Shown: piece after piece, positions 45,888-55,479 of the stretch
Position numbering within the stretch: position 1 is the first letter of the stretch
Layout: each line of letters begins with the position of its first letter
Assembly: GCA_943789165.1 (NCBI GenBank)
Contig: CALSTB010000001.1
Coordinates: forward strand, 335,113-399,112
DNA: 64,000 nt
Direction: 5' to 3'
Source of the DNA: an uncultured Bacteroidia bacterium
GTDB taxonomy: Bacteria > Bacteroidota > Bacteroidia > NS11-12g > UBA9320
Translations under genes and position numbers: made by a program
Notes under the pieces: generated by a model
Seen by the model: the letters and a program-made list of their open reading frames with translations, nothing else
Database searches by the model: none
What the model was told of the DNA's origin: nothing

Positions 45888-45940
45888 AATGCCTCAGGTT
45901 CCGACTGTAACCTAAATTATCGTTAAACTTGCACCTCCCA

Positions 45941-48019
45941 ATGAAACAGGCAAAATACGTATCTATCAAACGAAGTCCGGTTGGAATCGAAATCATTAAA
46001 CGCGCTTATAAAAGCATGTGCGAAAGCCGAGCAATGGCTGCGATTTATGAAGAAAACAGGCCTATCACTAAATACGTACATTCTACTTCAAAAGGTCATG
46101 AAGCCATCCAACTAGCTGTCGCTTATTTGTTGCACAAACAGGATTGGGTTGCCCCATATTACCGTGACGAATCCTTGTTATTAGGTATGGGCATGACGCC
46201 TTATGAACTCATGCTTCAATTGCTTGCGAAAGCTGACGATCCGTTTTCTGGAGGAAGATCCTATTACTCACACCCGTCATTAAGCAGACCAGATATGCCT
46301 AAAATGGCGCACCAAAGTAGCGCCACAGGTATGCAGGCAATTCCGACAACGGGTATTGCTCACGGTTTAAAATATAAAGAACAGCAAGGTTTACTGGAAT
46401 CCAAAAACCCAGTAGTTGTATGCTCAATAGGAGATGGTTCAATGACTGAAGGAGAAGTCAGCGAAGCATTGCAAATGGCGGTGTTACACCAATTGCCAAT
46501 TTTGTACCTCGTACAAGACAATGACTGGGGTATATCTGCAAGCGGCGACGAAATGCGGGCAATGGATGCCTACGAATTTGCTAAGGGTTTTAAAGGATTA
46601 AAGACTCAACGACTGGATGGTTCCGATTTTGTTGCGAGCTACGATGGAATGGCGAAGGCCATTGGTTGGGTACGAGAGAAACGAGCACCTATGTTGGTTC
46701 ACGCCAAAGTGCCGTTATTGGGTCATCACACAAGTGGTGTTCGAAGTGAGTGGTATCGTGATGATTTTGAGGAAGACGCTAAGGACGACCCTTTCCCAAA
46801 AATCAGACAATTATTGATCAAACTTGGGGTGGATGAAGCGGAATTAGACGCTGTAAAAACCACTGCTGATGCGTATATAAAGGAAGAATTTGATAAGGCA
46901 GTTAATGCACCAGATCCGCAAGGTGAAACATTGACCGACCACGTATTAGCACCAACACCCATCACTGAAGAAGCAGGGGAAAGAAGTCCGGAAGGAGCAG
47001 AGACCATTATGATGGTGGATGCTGCATTGTTTGCCATGGATGAAATTCTAAAGAAACATCCAGAGGCATTGTTATACGGTCAAGATGTAGGTATTCGATT
47101 AGGTGGTGTATTTAGAGAAGCGGCCACGTTGGCTCAGAAATACGGTAAAGACCGCGTGTTTAACACGCCTATTCAAGAAGCATATATTGTTGGATCAACT
47201 GCGGGATTTAGTGCAGTAGGTTGCAAACCTGTTGTTGAAATACAATTTGCCGATTATATCTGGCCTGGTGTGAATCAATTGGTTACGGAACTCAGTAAAT
47301 CGGGTTATTTAAGCGGTGGAAAGTATCACGTACAAAGTGTTATACGGATCCCAACAGGAGCATATGGTGGTGGCGGACCGTACCATTCAGGTACCAACGA
47401 AAGCAGTATTCTACCAATCAAAGGAATCAAAATTGTCTACCCGAGTAATGCCGCGGATATGAAAGGCTTGATGAAAGCAGCGTTTTACGATCCGAATCCA
47501 GTGGTCATGTTTGAACACAAAGGCATTTATTGGAGTAAGGTCCCAGGAACGGAAGACGCCAAAACACCAGAACCGTCAGAAGACTATGTGGTGCCTTTAG
47601 GCAAGGCTAGAATAGCACAGCATGCCTCAGAAGAAGCCATCGAGAATGGAGAATCGGTAGGGGTAATCACCTATGGAATGGGCGTGTATTGGGCGAAAGC
47701 AGCAGCGAAGTCGTTTAACAACCAAGTTGAAATACTAGACTTAAGAACATTGAGTCCTTGCGACAACGAAGCCATTTACGATCAAGCCAGAAAACATGGA
47801 AAGGTTTTGGTGTTGACTGAAGAAACGTTGACCAATTCTTTTGCTGAAGCCATTGCGGGACGCATTTCTAAAAACTGTTTTGAGTCGTTAGACGCACCAG
47901 TGCAAACCTTCGGAAGCGTTGACACGCCAGCAGTTCCACTGAATATGGGGCTTGAAAAAGTGATGTTGCCAAACGGGGAAAAAGTAGCCACTGTTTTGCG
48001 AGAACTTTTAGACTATTGA
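45941..48019 (+). CDS. Fused alpha/beta E1 component of a 2-oxoacid dehydrogenase
   Basis: 692 residues from the ATG at 45941 (a TTG at 45929 is less likely). Residues about 15-330 are the E1-alpha part with the thiamine-diphosphate motif GDGSMTEGE...QDND (about 161-195); residues about 350-690 are the E1-beta part (YGQDVGIRLGGVF, VEIQFADYIWPGVNQL, RTLSPCD). In other bacteria these are two genes; the fusion is typical of Bacteroidota and is usually annotated as 2-oxoisovalerate (branched-chain) dehydrogenase E1. It decarboxylates the 2-oxoacid and acylates E2 lipoate. E2 and E3 are not in the window. Confidence 0.92.
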   Translation: MKQAKYVSIKRSPVGIEIIKRAYKSMCESRAMAAIYEENRPITKYVHSTSKGHEAIQLAVAYLLHKQDWVAPYYRDESLLLGMGMTPYELMLQLLAKADDPFSGGRSYYSHPSLSRPDMPKMAHQSSATGMQAIPTTGIAHGLKYKEQQGLLESKNPVVVCSIGDGSMTEGEVSEALQMAVLHQLPILYLVQDNDWGISASGDEMRAMDAYEFAKGFKGLKTQRLDGSDFVASYDGMAKAIGWVREKRAPMLVHAKVPLLGHHTSGVRSEWYRDDFEEDAKDDPFPKIRQLLIKLGVDEAELDAVKTTADAYIKEEFDKAVNAPDPQGETLTDHVLAPTPITEEAGERSPEGAETIMMVDAALFAMDEILKKHPEALLYGQDVGIRLGGVFREAATLAQKYGKDRVFNTPIQEAYIVGSTAGFSAVGCKPVVEIQFADYIWPGVNQLVTELSKSGYLSGGKYHVQSVIRIPTGAYGGGGPYHSGTNESSILPIKGIKIVYPSNAADMKGLMKAAFYDPNPVVMFEHKGIYWSKVPGTEDAKTPEPSEDYVVPLGKARIAQHASEEAIENGESVGVITYGMGVYWAKAAAKSFNNQVEILDLRTLSPCDNEAIYDQARKHGKVLVLTEETLTNSFAEAIAGRISKNCFESLDAPVQTFGSVDTPAVPLNMGLEKVMLPNGEKVATVLRELLDY

Positions 48020-48047
48020 TATAGTTTGAACGGATTCATTTAAATTT

Positions 48048-48069
48048 ATGTGCTCAATTCAAAGCACAT
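48048..48069 (+). promoter_or_regulatory. Hairpin spanning the start codon of the DUF962 gene
   Basis: ATGTGCT (48048-48054) and AGCACAT (48063-48069) form a perfect 7-bp stem with an 8-nt loop. The second arm includes the first two bases of the ATG at 48068. It could hold translation down; no T run follows, so it is not a terminator. Confidence 0.4.
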
Positions 48070-48544
48070 GAGAAAGATTCACCTTCTGCTAGATACGTAT
48101 GGCGAAAGCCACAAAAACCACGTAAACAAAACCATCCATTGGTTGTGTGTTCCGGCTATTTTCTTTTCACTAGTCGGTTTGTTGTTTGCCATTCCTACTG
48201 AGGGGATTGTTGAGAAATCAATTTGGTTCAATGCAGGTAGTATTGCCTTGTTATTGGCCTTAGCGTATTACTTCGTTTTGTCAAAATCGCTGGCTATCGG
48301 TTTTGTAATTTGGGGACTTTTTTGTCTATGGCTAAACAACCAAATCTTTCAATGGGTAGGTGCCGATAACGGAAGTTTGGCGTTAATAAGTCTTGCCATT
48401 TTTGTAGTTGCATGGGTCTTCCAGATCATTGGGCATAAAATCGAAGGCAAAAAACCTTCGTTTCTTCAGGACATTCAATTTTTGCTCATTGGTCCAGCTT
48501 GGTTGATGAGCTTTATTTTTAAGAAATTAGGTCTCCGATATTAA
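48068..48544 (+). CDS. DUF962 / Mpo1-like membrane protein
   Basis: 158 residues from the ATG at 48068 (GTG at 48050 is an alternative). Four hydrophobic helices; the N-terminal His pattern HKNHVNKTIHWLCVP and a later GHKIEGKKPSF match the DUF962/YGL010W family, whose yeast member Mpo1 is an iron-dependent dioxygenase of 2-hydroxy fatty acids. Activity here is inferred. It follows the E1 gene by about 50 bp. Confidence 0.88.
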   Translation: MRKIHLLLDTYGESHKNHVNKTIHWLCVPAIFFSLVGLLFAIPTEGIVEKSIWFNAGSIALLLALAYYFVLSKSLAIGFVIWGLFCLWLNNQIFQWVGADNGSLALISLAIFVVAWVFQIIGHKIEGKKPSFLQDIQFLLIGPAWLMSFIFKKLGLRY

Positions 48545-48559
48545 ATCTACTTCAATTTT

Positions 48560-49330
48560 ATGAAAGACTTGTGGAGGCCATTTGACAATGTTATGAAGCT
48601 GATGTTGCTGTTGTTAATTCCATTTATGATGTTTTCAAGTGTGTATGCTGAGAATGTTCCTAAAGATTCTGCATCTTACAGGTACATTAATTTCTCATGG
48701 ATGTCACTTCAGGATGAAGCAGACGGGAGATACTTTTCCTCAAATCCCTATCATGAATCAACAGACTACCCGTACTTTTCCTTTTTTGGAAAATTCACAC
48801 CAAGTATTGCGTTTGGATATTCTGATTACAAGGTTTTTAAAGGGGTTCCATTTCGTCTTAATCAAAGTGTTGGTTTTATGTACTCCAATCAATCATATCG
48901 AGGCATATTCAATGTTAATCGCACAAATGATACCACGACTGGGGAGTATGTGGTTGAAGCCGATGAGATGAAGACACAGGTTCAAAAATATTTTCTATAC
49001 TACCAAATAGAATCTAGAATTAACTTCTTAAATTATTTCTACGTAACTCCTGTTCTCGGGTTTGATTTACGATTGCAGCATAGCATCAACCAGTCTTCCA
49101 GTTCCGAATTGTTATACAGAATGGGCATGTACAAAACTGGAAACAACTCGTTGTTAAATCATGCCAGGTTTCACATTAAAGCGGGATACTCGATAGGAAT
49201 TTGCCTAGCAAAACAGTATGATTTAGGGTTCACCTTAAAGCGAAGTTTGAACCAATCTTTGAAGCAAATCCAAAATTCAAAATGGCGCAGTACCCAAGGT
49301 AGTTTATATATTAACTACCAGTTCCGATAA
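48560..49330 (+). CDS. Exported beta-barrel-like protein, function unknown
   Basis: 256 residues with an N-terminal hydrophobic stretch (about 11-30, MKLMLLLLIPFMMFSSVYA) as signal peptide, possibly starting at the internal ATG at 48593. Alternating aromatic strands (FTPSIAFGYSDY, GFMYSNQ) and a terminal aromatic-Arg YQFR suggest an outer-membrane barrel. No family recognised. It starts 15 bp after the DUF962 gene and is probably cotranscribed. Confidence 0.68.
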   Translation: MKDLWRPFDNVMKLMLLLLIPFMMFSSVYAENVPKDSASYRYINFSWMSLQDEADGRYFSSNPYHESTDYPYFSFFGKFTPSIAFGYSDYKVFKGVPFRLNQSVGFMYSNQSYRGIFNVNRTNDTTTGEYVVEADEMKTQVQKYFLYYQIESRINFLNYFYVTPVLGFDLRLQHSINQSSSSELLYRMGMYKTGNNSLLNHARFHIKAGYSIGICLAKQYDLGFTLKRSLNQSLKQIQNSKWRSTQGSLYINYQFR

Positions 49331-49439
49331 ATAGTAACAATTTTATTAAAGTCGGATATTCTTAAATAGCCAAACCCTAAACCTATTCGGCTGATTGTAT
49401 TCAATTATTCAAAGATTAAAAATTCAACATTAAGCATTA

Positions 49440-52232
49440 TCAATGTGCTTCCAACCAAGTCTGTCCTTCCCCAATCTCAACAACGGTAGGCACTTTTAAC
49501 GGCATCGCATGTTCCATAAGTGGTTTGATCAACATTTTTAATCGATCTAATTCATCTTTATGCACGTCAAACAACAATTCATCATGTACCTGAAGAATCA
49601 TCTTAGACTTAAATCCTTGAAGTCTTAACGCAGCATCAATGTTTATCATCGCCAGCTTAATCATGTCTGCAGCGGATCCTTGAATCGGTGCGTTGACAGC
49701 GTTTCGTTCTGCAAAACCAACCACTGTTCGATTTTGTGAATTGATGTCTCGAATTTGTCGTTTACGCCCCATCAATGTTTTCACATATCCGTAATCTCGA
49801 CAGTTTTTAATGGTATCATCCATGTACTGTTTGATACCGCTAAACTTTTCAAAATAGGAATCAATGAGCTCTTGCGCTTCACTTCTTTTAATCTTTAGAT
49901 TTTGCGAAAGCCCCGTAGCACCTTGTCCGTAAATGAGTCCAAAATTGACACTTTTGGCCTTATATCGTTGTTCTTTGGTGACTTCATCTAATGGTACATC
50001 AAACACCTTGGCTGCAGTAGCGGTGTGTACATCAAGTCCATTCACAAATGCTTCCGTCATGGCTTCATCACCGCTCATCGAAGCAACGATACGCAGTTCA
50101 ATTTGACTATAATCTGCCGCAACCAATATGTGGTCTTCGTCACGCGGAACAAAAGCTTTTCGGATCTCCCGACCTTTCTCAGTTCTGATTGGGATGTTCT
50201 GCAAGTTTGGATTCGTGCTACTTAATCGCCCAGTTGCCGCCACCGCTTGCGCGAAGTTTGTATGTACACGATTTGTATTAGGGTTAACCAATCTAGGAAT
50301 GGCATCCACGTAGGTACTCTTTAATTTCTGGTTATGGCGATATTCCAAAATCATTTTGGGTAGCGCATGTACGTCGGCCAATTTGGTTAACGTTGATTCA
50401 TCTGTTTTATACTGACCAGTCTTGGTTTTCTTCGCTTTTGCGTCAAGCTTTAAATGATCGAACAACACTTCTCCCAATTGTTTTGGGGAGGCAATATTAA
50501 ATTTGACCCCAGCCTGTTCGTAGATGGTTTTTTCAATTTCTAAAGATTCGGTTTCCAACTCCTTAGAATAGTTGGCCAGGAATTCTGTATTTACATTCAC
50601 GCCTTCGCGCTCCATTCGGCCCAATACTTTTATCAAAGGAATTTCAATTCTGTCGAACACAGAACGCACTTCTTCAGATTGTAAAATCGGTTCAAATTGT
50701 TGCTTTAGTTGCAAAGTGATGTCGGCATCTTCAACGGCATATTCTGTTGCCTTGTCCAATGGCACTGTGTCAAAACTCAATTGATTTTTCCCCTTTTTAC
50801 CGATTAGTTCGGTAATGGAAACGGGTTTATACCCCAAATAGGTTTCAGACAAATAATCCATGTTGTGGCGTTGATCTGGTTCCAACAGATAATGCGCCAG
50901 CATGGTATCAAATATTTTTCCTTCAACTTCTATGTCGTAGTTCCATAGTACTTTGATGTCATATTTGGCATTTTGCAACACCATTTCAATGTCTTTGTTC
51001 TGGAAGAAAGGATTGAAAGACTCCAAAATGGCTTTCGATTCTTCAAAGTCATCAGGGAAGTTGACGTAATATCCTTTGTTGGCTTCAAACGAAAAAGCAC
51101 AGCCTAGAATTCGCGCTAATAATGGATCTAGGTTGGTTGTTTCGGTATCAAAACAAACTGTTTTTTGTTTTAATAACTTTCCCAACAACGCCTTTCTTTT
51201 TTCAGGAGTATCTACTAATTCATAGTCGTGTTTTACCTCATCGATGGTTTTAACACCTGACATTTTTTTCGCTTCTTTTACAGCACTGCTGGCAGAACTG
51301 GTCCGCGGTAAGTCACCAAATAATGATTGCTGACCACCAGAAGCAATAAATTGAGGAGATTCACCCAACACCCGTTTGTAAAGTGTTTTGAACTCTACTT
51401 CATCAAATATTTTTCGAATGGCTTCTTTGTTAGGTTCTTCATGTACCAAACTCGCCTCATCAAAATCAACAGGTGCATCCAATAAAATGGTAGCGAGCTT
51501 TTTACTCAAAAACGCTTGCTCTTTATTGTCTTCAATTTTCTCTTTAAGTTTTCCTTTTAATTCATGGGTGTTTTCGTACAGTTTTTCCATAGACCCATAT
51601 TGTCTCAATAGAGTACTAGCTGTTTTAGGACCTACACCTGGAACACCAGGAATATTGTCAACAGAATCGCCCATAAGACCTAGGTAGTCAATAATTTGAG
51701 AAGTATCATCCAACTGAAAACGCTCACACACTTCAGCAGGTCCCCAAACTTCTGCACTATTGCCTGAACGAGCAGGTTTGTACATGAATGATTTCTCAGT
51801 CACCAATTGTCCGAAATCTTTATCCGGCGTCATCATATAAGTGATGAAGCCTGCTTCCTCGGCTTGTTTGGCTAGCGTTCCAATGACATCATCGGCTTCA
51901 TATCCTTCCGCTTCTAAAATGGGAATATTAAAAGCTTCTATCACCCGTCTGATATATGGTTCAGAAGATTTTATGTCCTCAGGAGTCTCGTCTCTGTTCG
52001 CTTTGTACAACGGATATTCCTGCTTCCGTACGTTCTCCGACTTGTGGTCGAAAACAACCGCAATGTGGGTTGGTTTTTGATTTTGTAATACATCAAGCAA
52101 GGTATTGGTAAAACCAAAAATGGCAGATGAGTTTAAACCATAGCTGGTTATTCGTGGGTTTTTTATAAACGCGTAATACGCCCGAAATATTAAGGCATAC
52201 GCGTCAAGAAGGAACAGTTTTTTATCAGACAT
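49440..52232 (-). CDS. polA: DNA polymerase I
   Basis: 930 residues with all three domains. The 5'-3' exonuclease (about 1-290) has YEADDVIGTLA and GDSVDNIPGVPGVGPKTA; the 3'-5' exonuclease (about 330-515) keeps the DxE of motif I in FDTETTNLD, so proofreading is likely active; the polymerase (about 540-930) has motif A VAADYSQIELR, motif B KSVNFGLIYGQGATG and motif C QVHDELLFDV. It fills gaps and removes RNA primers. Confidence 0.98.
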   Translation of the reverse strand: MSDKKLFLLDAYALIFRAYYAFIKNPRITSYGLNSSAIFGFTNTLLDVLQNQKPTHIAVVFDHKSENVRKQEYPLYKANRDETPEDIKSSEPYIRRVIEAFNIPILEAEGYEADDVIGTLAKQAEEAGFITYMMTPDKDFGQLVTEKSFMYKPARSGNSAEVWGPAEVCERFQLDDTSQIIDYLGLMGDSVDNIPGVPGVGPKTASTLLRQYGSMEKLYENTHELKGKLKEKIEDNKEQAFLSKKLATILLDAPVDFDEASLVHEEPNKEAIRKIFDEVEFKTLYKRVLGESPQFIASGGQQSLFGDLPRTSSASSAVKEAKKMSGVKTIDEVKHDYELVDTPEKRKALLGKLLKQKTVCFDTETTNLDPLLARILGCAFSFEANKGYYVNFPDDFEESKAILESFNPFFQNKDIEMVLQNAKYDIKVLWNYDIEVEGKIFDTMLAHYLLEPDQRHNMDYLSETYLGYKPVSITELIGKKGKNQLSFDTVPLDKATEYAVEDADITLQLKQQFEPILQSEEVRSVFDRIEIPLIKVLGRMEREGVNVNTEFLANYSKELETESLEIEKTIYEQAGVKFNIASPKQLGEVLFDHLKLDAKAKKTKTGQYKTDESTLTKLADVHALPKMILEYRHNQKLKSTYVDAIPRLVNPNTNRVHTNFAQAVAATGRLSSTNPNLQNIPIRTEKGREIRKAFVPRDEDHILVAADYSQIELRIVASMSGDEAMTEAFVNGLDVHTATAAKVFDVPLDEVTKEQRYKAKSVNFGLIYGQGATGLSQNLKIKRSEAQELIDSYFEKFSGIKQYMDDTIKNCRDYGYVKTLMGRKRQIRDINSQNRTVVGFAERNAVNAPIQGSAADMIKLAMINIDAALRLQGFKSKMILQVHDELLFDVHKDELDRLKMLIKPLMEHAMPLKVPTVVEIGEGQTWLEAH

Positions 52233-52317
52233 AAGATGGGAAAATTAAGCCAACCGTTTGGTTGATACAAAAAAAAATAGCGTTTGTGGATTATCCGTCT
52301 TTACATTGACTCAACTC

Positions 52318-52347
52318 TTGAATAACCGAACTCGGGTGATACCTTTG
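52318..52347 (+). promoter_or_regulatory. Promoter of the dihydroorotase gene
   Basis: TTG at 52318-52320, 19 nt, TACCTTTG at 52340-52347, an exact match to the Bacteroidota consensus. The ATG at 52368 is 20 nt after the box. Confidence 0.65.
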
Positions 52348-52367
52348 TTTCACAAACATTTCTGTAA

Positions 52368-53702
52368 ATGAGTGAATACATTATAAAGAACGGAACTGTC
52401 TTCAATAGGCAGAAGAGATACGCAACAGACGTACATATTAAAGATGGAATAATTACCCGAGTTGGCGCTCATTTATCTAGCGCGACTGCAAAAGAAATCG
52501 ACGCTGAAGGGAAGTGGGTGTTGCCCGGTGTGATTGATGATCAAGTACATTTTAGAGAGCCTGGTTTAACACATAAAGCAAACATCTATACAGAAGCGAA
52601 AGCGGCAGTGGCAGGAGGAGTCACCAGTTTTATGGAGATGCCCAACACGAATCCACAGGCCGTGACACAAGAAATTTTAGAGGAGAAATATGTAACTGCG
52701 TCCAAAACATCGTTGGCGAATTATTCTTTCTTCATGGGTACGACCAACCACAATTATGAAGAGATTCTAAAAACGAATCCCAAAACAGTTTGTGGTATAA
52801 AAATATTTATGGGCAGCAGCACAGGGGATATGTTGGTTGATGACGACCATATTTTGTCTAAAATATTTGCGAACGCACCAACTATCATTGCGCTCCACTG
52901 TGAAGATGAAGCCACTATTAAAGCAAATACACAAGCGTATATAGACAAGTTTGGAGAAGACATTCCTTTTAGTGCCCATCCAGACATACGTAGTCGAAAG
53001 GCTTGTTATTTATCGTCAAGCAAGGCGGCCCAGTTGGCAAACAAATACGGTACGCGCATACACATATTACATATATCCACGGCTGACGAAATTGCTTTGT
53101 TTACACCGGGTGACGATTTCAAGACTAAAAATGTTACTTCAGAAGTGTGTGTGCATCATTTGTCGTTTAACGCTAGTCAGTACGATGAAAAAGGATCGTT
53201 AATAAAATGTAATCCAGCAATTAAAAGCGCCAATGACCAAGAAGCTCTTTGGGAGGCTTTAAGAGCAGGAAAGTTTGACGTCATAGCCACGGACCATGCC
53301 CCACATACCTGGGATGAAAAACAACAGAAGTATTTAAAAGCACCTTCAGGTTTGCCGTTGGTTCAACACAGTTTGCAACTCATGCTGGAGCATGCCAAAG
53401 AAGGCCGAATATCAGTTGAGGATGCTATCAATAGGATGTGTCACAAACCTGCCGAATTATTTGAAATAGACAGAAGAGGTTTTATTGAAGAGGGCAATTG
53501 GGCAGATGTTGTGGTGGTCAACCCAAATGAATCATACACCGTTCAAAAGGAAAACATTCTGTATAAATGCGGTTGGTCACCTTTAGAGGGTAAAACATTT
53601 AGTCATACCATTGACCAGACCTTCGTATCAGGAAATTTGATTTTTAATCACGGAGAATTCGACGAATCACATAAAGGGCAACGTTTGCTTTTTAACAGAT
53701 AG
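52368..53702 (+). CDS. pyrC: Dihydroorotase (multifunctional-type amidohydrolase)
   Basis: 444 residues. Metal-binding DDQVHFREPG (about 57-66), GVTSFMEMPNT (about 85-95), the bridging-position region with ALHCEDEA (about 176), HILHIST (about 232) and the active-site Asp in ATDHAPH (about 304-310). This is the class I dihydroorotase, pyrimidine synthesis step three, closing carbamoyl-aspartate to dihydroorotate. Length and motifs separate it from allantoinase. It has its own promoter. Confidence 0.92.
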   Translation: MSEYIIKNGTVFNRQKRYATDVHIKDGIITRVGAHLSSATAKEIDAEGKWVLPGVIDDQVHFREPGLTHKANIYTEAKAAVAGGVTSFMEMPNTNPQAVTQEILEEKYVTASKTSLANYSFFMGTTNHNYEEILKTNPKTVCGIKIFMGSSTGDMLVDDDHILSKIFANAPTIIALHCEDEATIKANTQAYIDKFGEDIPFSAHPDIRSRKACYLSSSKAAQLANKYGTRIHILHISTADEIALFTPGDDFKTKNVTSEVCVHHLSFNASQYDEKGSLIKCNPAIKSANDQEALWEALRAGKFDVIATDHAPHTWDEKQQKYLKAPSGLPLVQHSLQLMLEHAKEGRISVEDAINRMCHKPAELFEIDRRGFIEEGNWADVVVVNPNESYTVQKENILYKCGWSPLEGKTFSHTIDQTFVSGNLIFNHGEFDESHKGQRLLFNR

Positions 53703-53717
53703 TCTTATTTACTTTTG
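53684..53717 (+). promoter_or_regulatory. Promoter of the BNR-repeat gene
   Basis: TTTG at 53684-53687 (inside the end of the dihydroorotase gene), 22 nt, TACTTTTG at 53710-53717. Confidence 0.5.
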
Positions 53718-53740
53718 AGCACTTCTCTAAAATGAATTAC

Positions 53741-55351
53741 ATGAAAAACAAAATATGGATGCTTTGCTGTTTGTTCAATGTTGTCGCATTGGCACAAACA
53801 AACGAGGTTCAAATGAATCTAGATCAAAACGGATTCAGTGAAATATATCCCAATGAACCCAGCATTTGCATTAGCAAGACCAACCCATCAGTACTTGTTG
53901 GTGGAGCGAATATTGCGTACCAATATCTTTCTACAGACAACGGAAATACTTGGAAAACCAGCGTTCAAAAAAGCAGTTTCGGTATTTGGGGAGATCCCGT
54001 TTTGCATAGCGATATTGACGGCAACATCTACTATGTGCATTTGTCTCGAACGTCAGGCAAAACAAAAGATTACGGATTTATTGATCGGATTGTTATTCAA
54101 ACCTCTACAGATGATGGTCAATATTTTTCTGATGGCAGCTTTACGGGTTTGAATGAGCCTAAAATGCAAGACAAACCTTGGATTAGTACCGATGATTATT
54201 CATCAAGTTATAAGGGCAATGCCTATTTGACTTGGACAGAGTTTGACAAAATCAATAGCAAGAAAAAGAAACACCAGAGTAGAATTCAATTTTCCAGCTC
54301 AAATGATATTGGTAAAACATGGACTCAAGCCATCACCATATCTGACAGTGTTGGTGATTGTGTGGATGACGATAATACGCTGGAAGGTGCAACAACGGCA
54401 GTCGGGGTGAATGGAGAAATATATTGTGCCTGGGCAGGTCACCATAAAATATACTTCGACAAGAGTTTAGATGGAGGTAAAACGTGGGGTACTGACAAAG
54501 TTGTTTTTAACCAACAAAGTGGTTGGGCAATGGACATTCCGCATAAGTACAGAAGTAATGGAATGCCTTTTTTAATGGTAGACAATTCACCAGGAAAATT
54601 CACAGGGCGGTTATATATGGTTTGGGGCGATGATAAACTGGGCGATGCAGATGTGTTCATGTCGTATTCTGACGACGCAGGAACAACTTGGCAAACACCA
54701 AAGCGGGTACATAGCGATGTGCCCAACAATGGTAAAAGCCAATACCTTCCGAACGTAGCTATTGACCAAACAAGCGGACACCTTATAATTACCTATTATG
54801 ATAGACGCTGGAGTAAACACAATGTATTCAGTGATGTATATGCTTCGCTAAGCACGGATGGAGGTGAAAGTTTTAATGAATTTCGTCTTAACAATTTAAT
54901 CTCAGGTCATGTTGGGAGCGATCGATTTAGTGGTGATTATATTGACGTGGATTTTCATGCGGGTAAAATATCTGCGATCTGGGCATCGTATGATGGGTAT
55001 GCAAAAATCTACAACCGAACAGTAATGGAACAAGAGTTGGAGCAGTTGTTTCCAATCCATCAAGTGGGCCAGTTTACAAGTTATGTGTCGTATGATGGGA
55101 AAAAACCAACGATTTACGCGGTCACTACCAGACCCACCAATGCCGAAATTATCTACTATAAGAAACGATGGTTCAGTAAAAGTGTAAAAGAGAAATCGAG
55201 AGAAAGTGTATACATGCGACATCGTCCTGGACTGCAAGGGACAACCGAATTGAGTATTCAAGCGACTCAAAAAAGACGATTTACCATCATATTTACTCCA
55301 GAAGAAACTGAGATGTATCCTAATGAGTCACACGAAATAAAGATTGACTAA
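53741..55351 (+). CDS. Secreted BNR/Asp-box sialidase-fold protein
   Basis: 536 residues from the ATG at 53741 (a second ATG at 53732 is three codons earlier). Signal peptide ends after ALAQ. Five Asp-box repeats (STDNGNTWKT, SNDIGKTWTQ, SLDGGKTWGT, SDDAGTTWQT, STDGGESFNE) form a six-bladed sialidase-type propeller over about residues 20-440. The last 100 residues are beta-rich. The catalytic Arg triad of true sialidases is not evident, so the enzyme activity is uncertain. Confidence 0.83.
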   Translation: MKNKIWMLCCLFNVVALAQTNEVQMNLDQNGFSEIYPNEPSICISKTNPSVLVGGANIAYQYLSTDNGNTWKTSVQKSSFGIWGDPVLHSDIDGNIYYVHLSRTSGKTKDYGFIDRIVIQTSTDDGQYFSDGSFTGLNEPKMQDKPWISTDDYSSSYKGNAYLTWTEFDKINSKKKKHQSRIQFSSSNDIGKTWTQAITISDSVGDCVDDDNTLEGATTAVGVNGEIYCAWAGHHKIYFDKSLDGGKTWGTDKVVFNQQSGWAMDIPHKYRSNGMPFLMVDNSPGKFTGRLYMVWGDDKLGDADVFMSYSDDAGTTWQTPKRVHSDVPNNGKSQYLPNVAIDQTSGHLIITYYDRRWSKHNVFSDVYASLSTDGGESFNEFRLNNLISGHVGSDRFSGDYIDVDFHAGKISAIWASYDGYAKIYNRTVMEQELEQLFPIHQVGQFTSYVSYDGKKPTIYAVTTRPTNAEIIYYKKRWFSKSVKEKSRESVYMRHRPGLQGTTELSIQATQKRRFTIIFTPEETEMYPNESHEIKID

Positions 55352-55430
55352 ACGTAACATACTGTTTGTCAAATGGTTAGGCGCCAGAGTCAACTTGGAT
55401 TATTCGTATTGTTGAATTAAGCGTAAAGCA

Positions 55431-55461
55431 TTGACTTTTAGCGTTAAAAAACCGTATTTTG
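55431..55461 (+). promoter_or_regulatory. Putative promoter of the PpiD-like gene
   Basis: TTG at 55431-55433, 21 nt, TATTTTG at 55455-55461 (one base short of the TAnnTTTG pattern). The ATG at 55480 follows 18 nt later. Confidence 0.35.
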
Positions 55462-55479
55462 CGGACTATTTTTAAAAAA

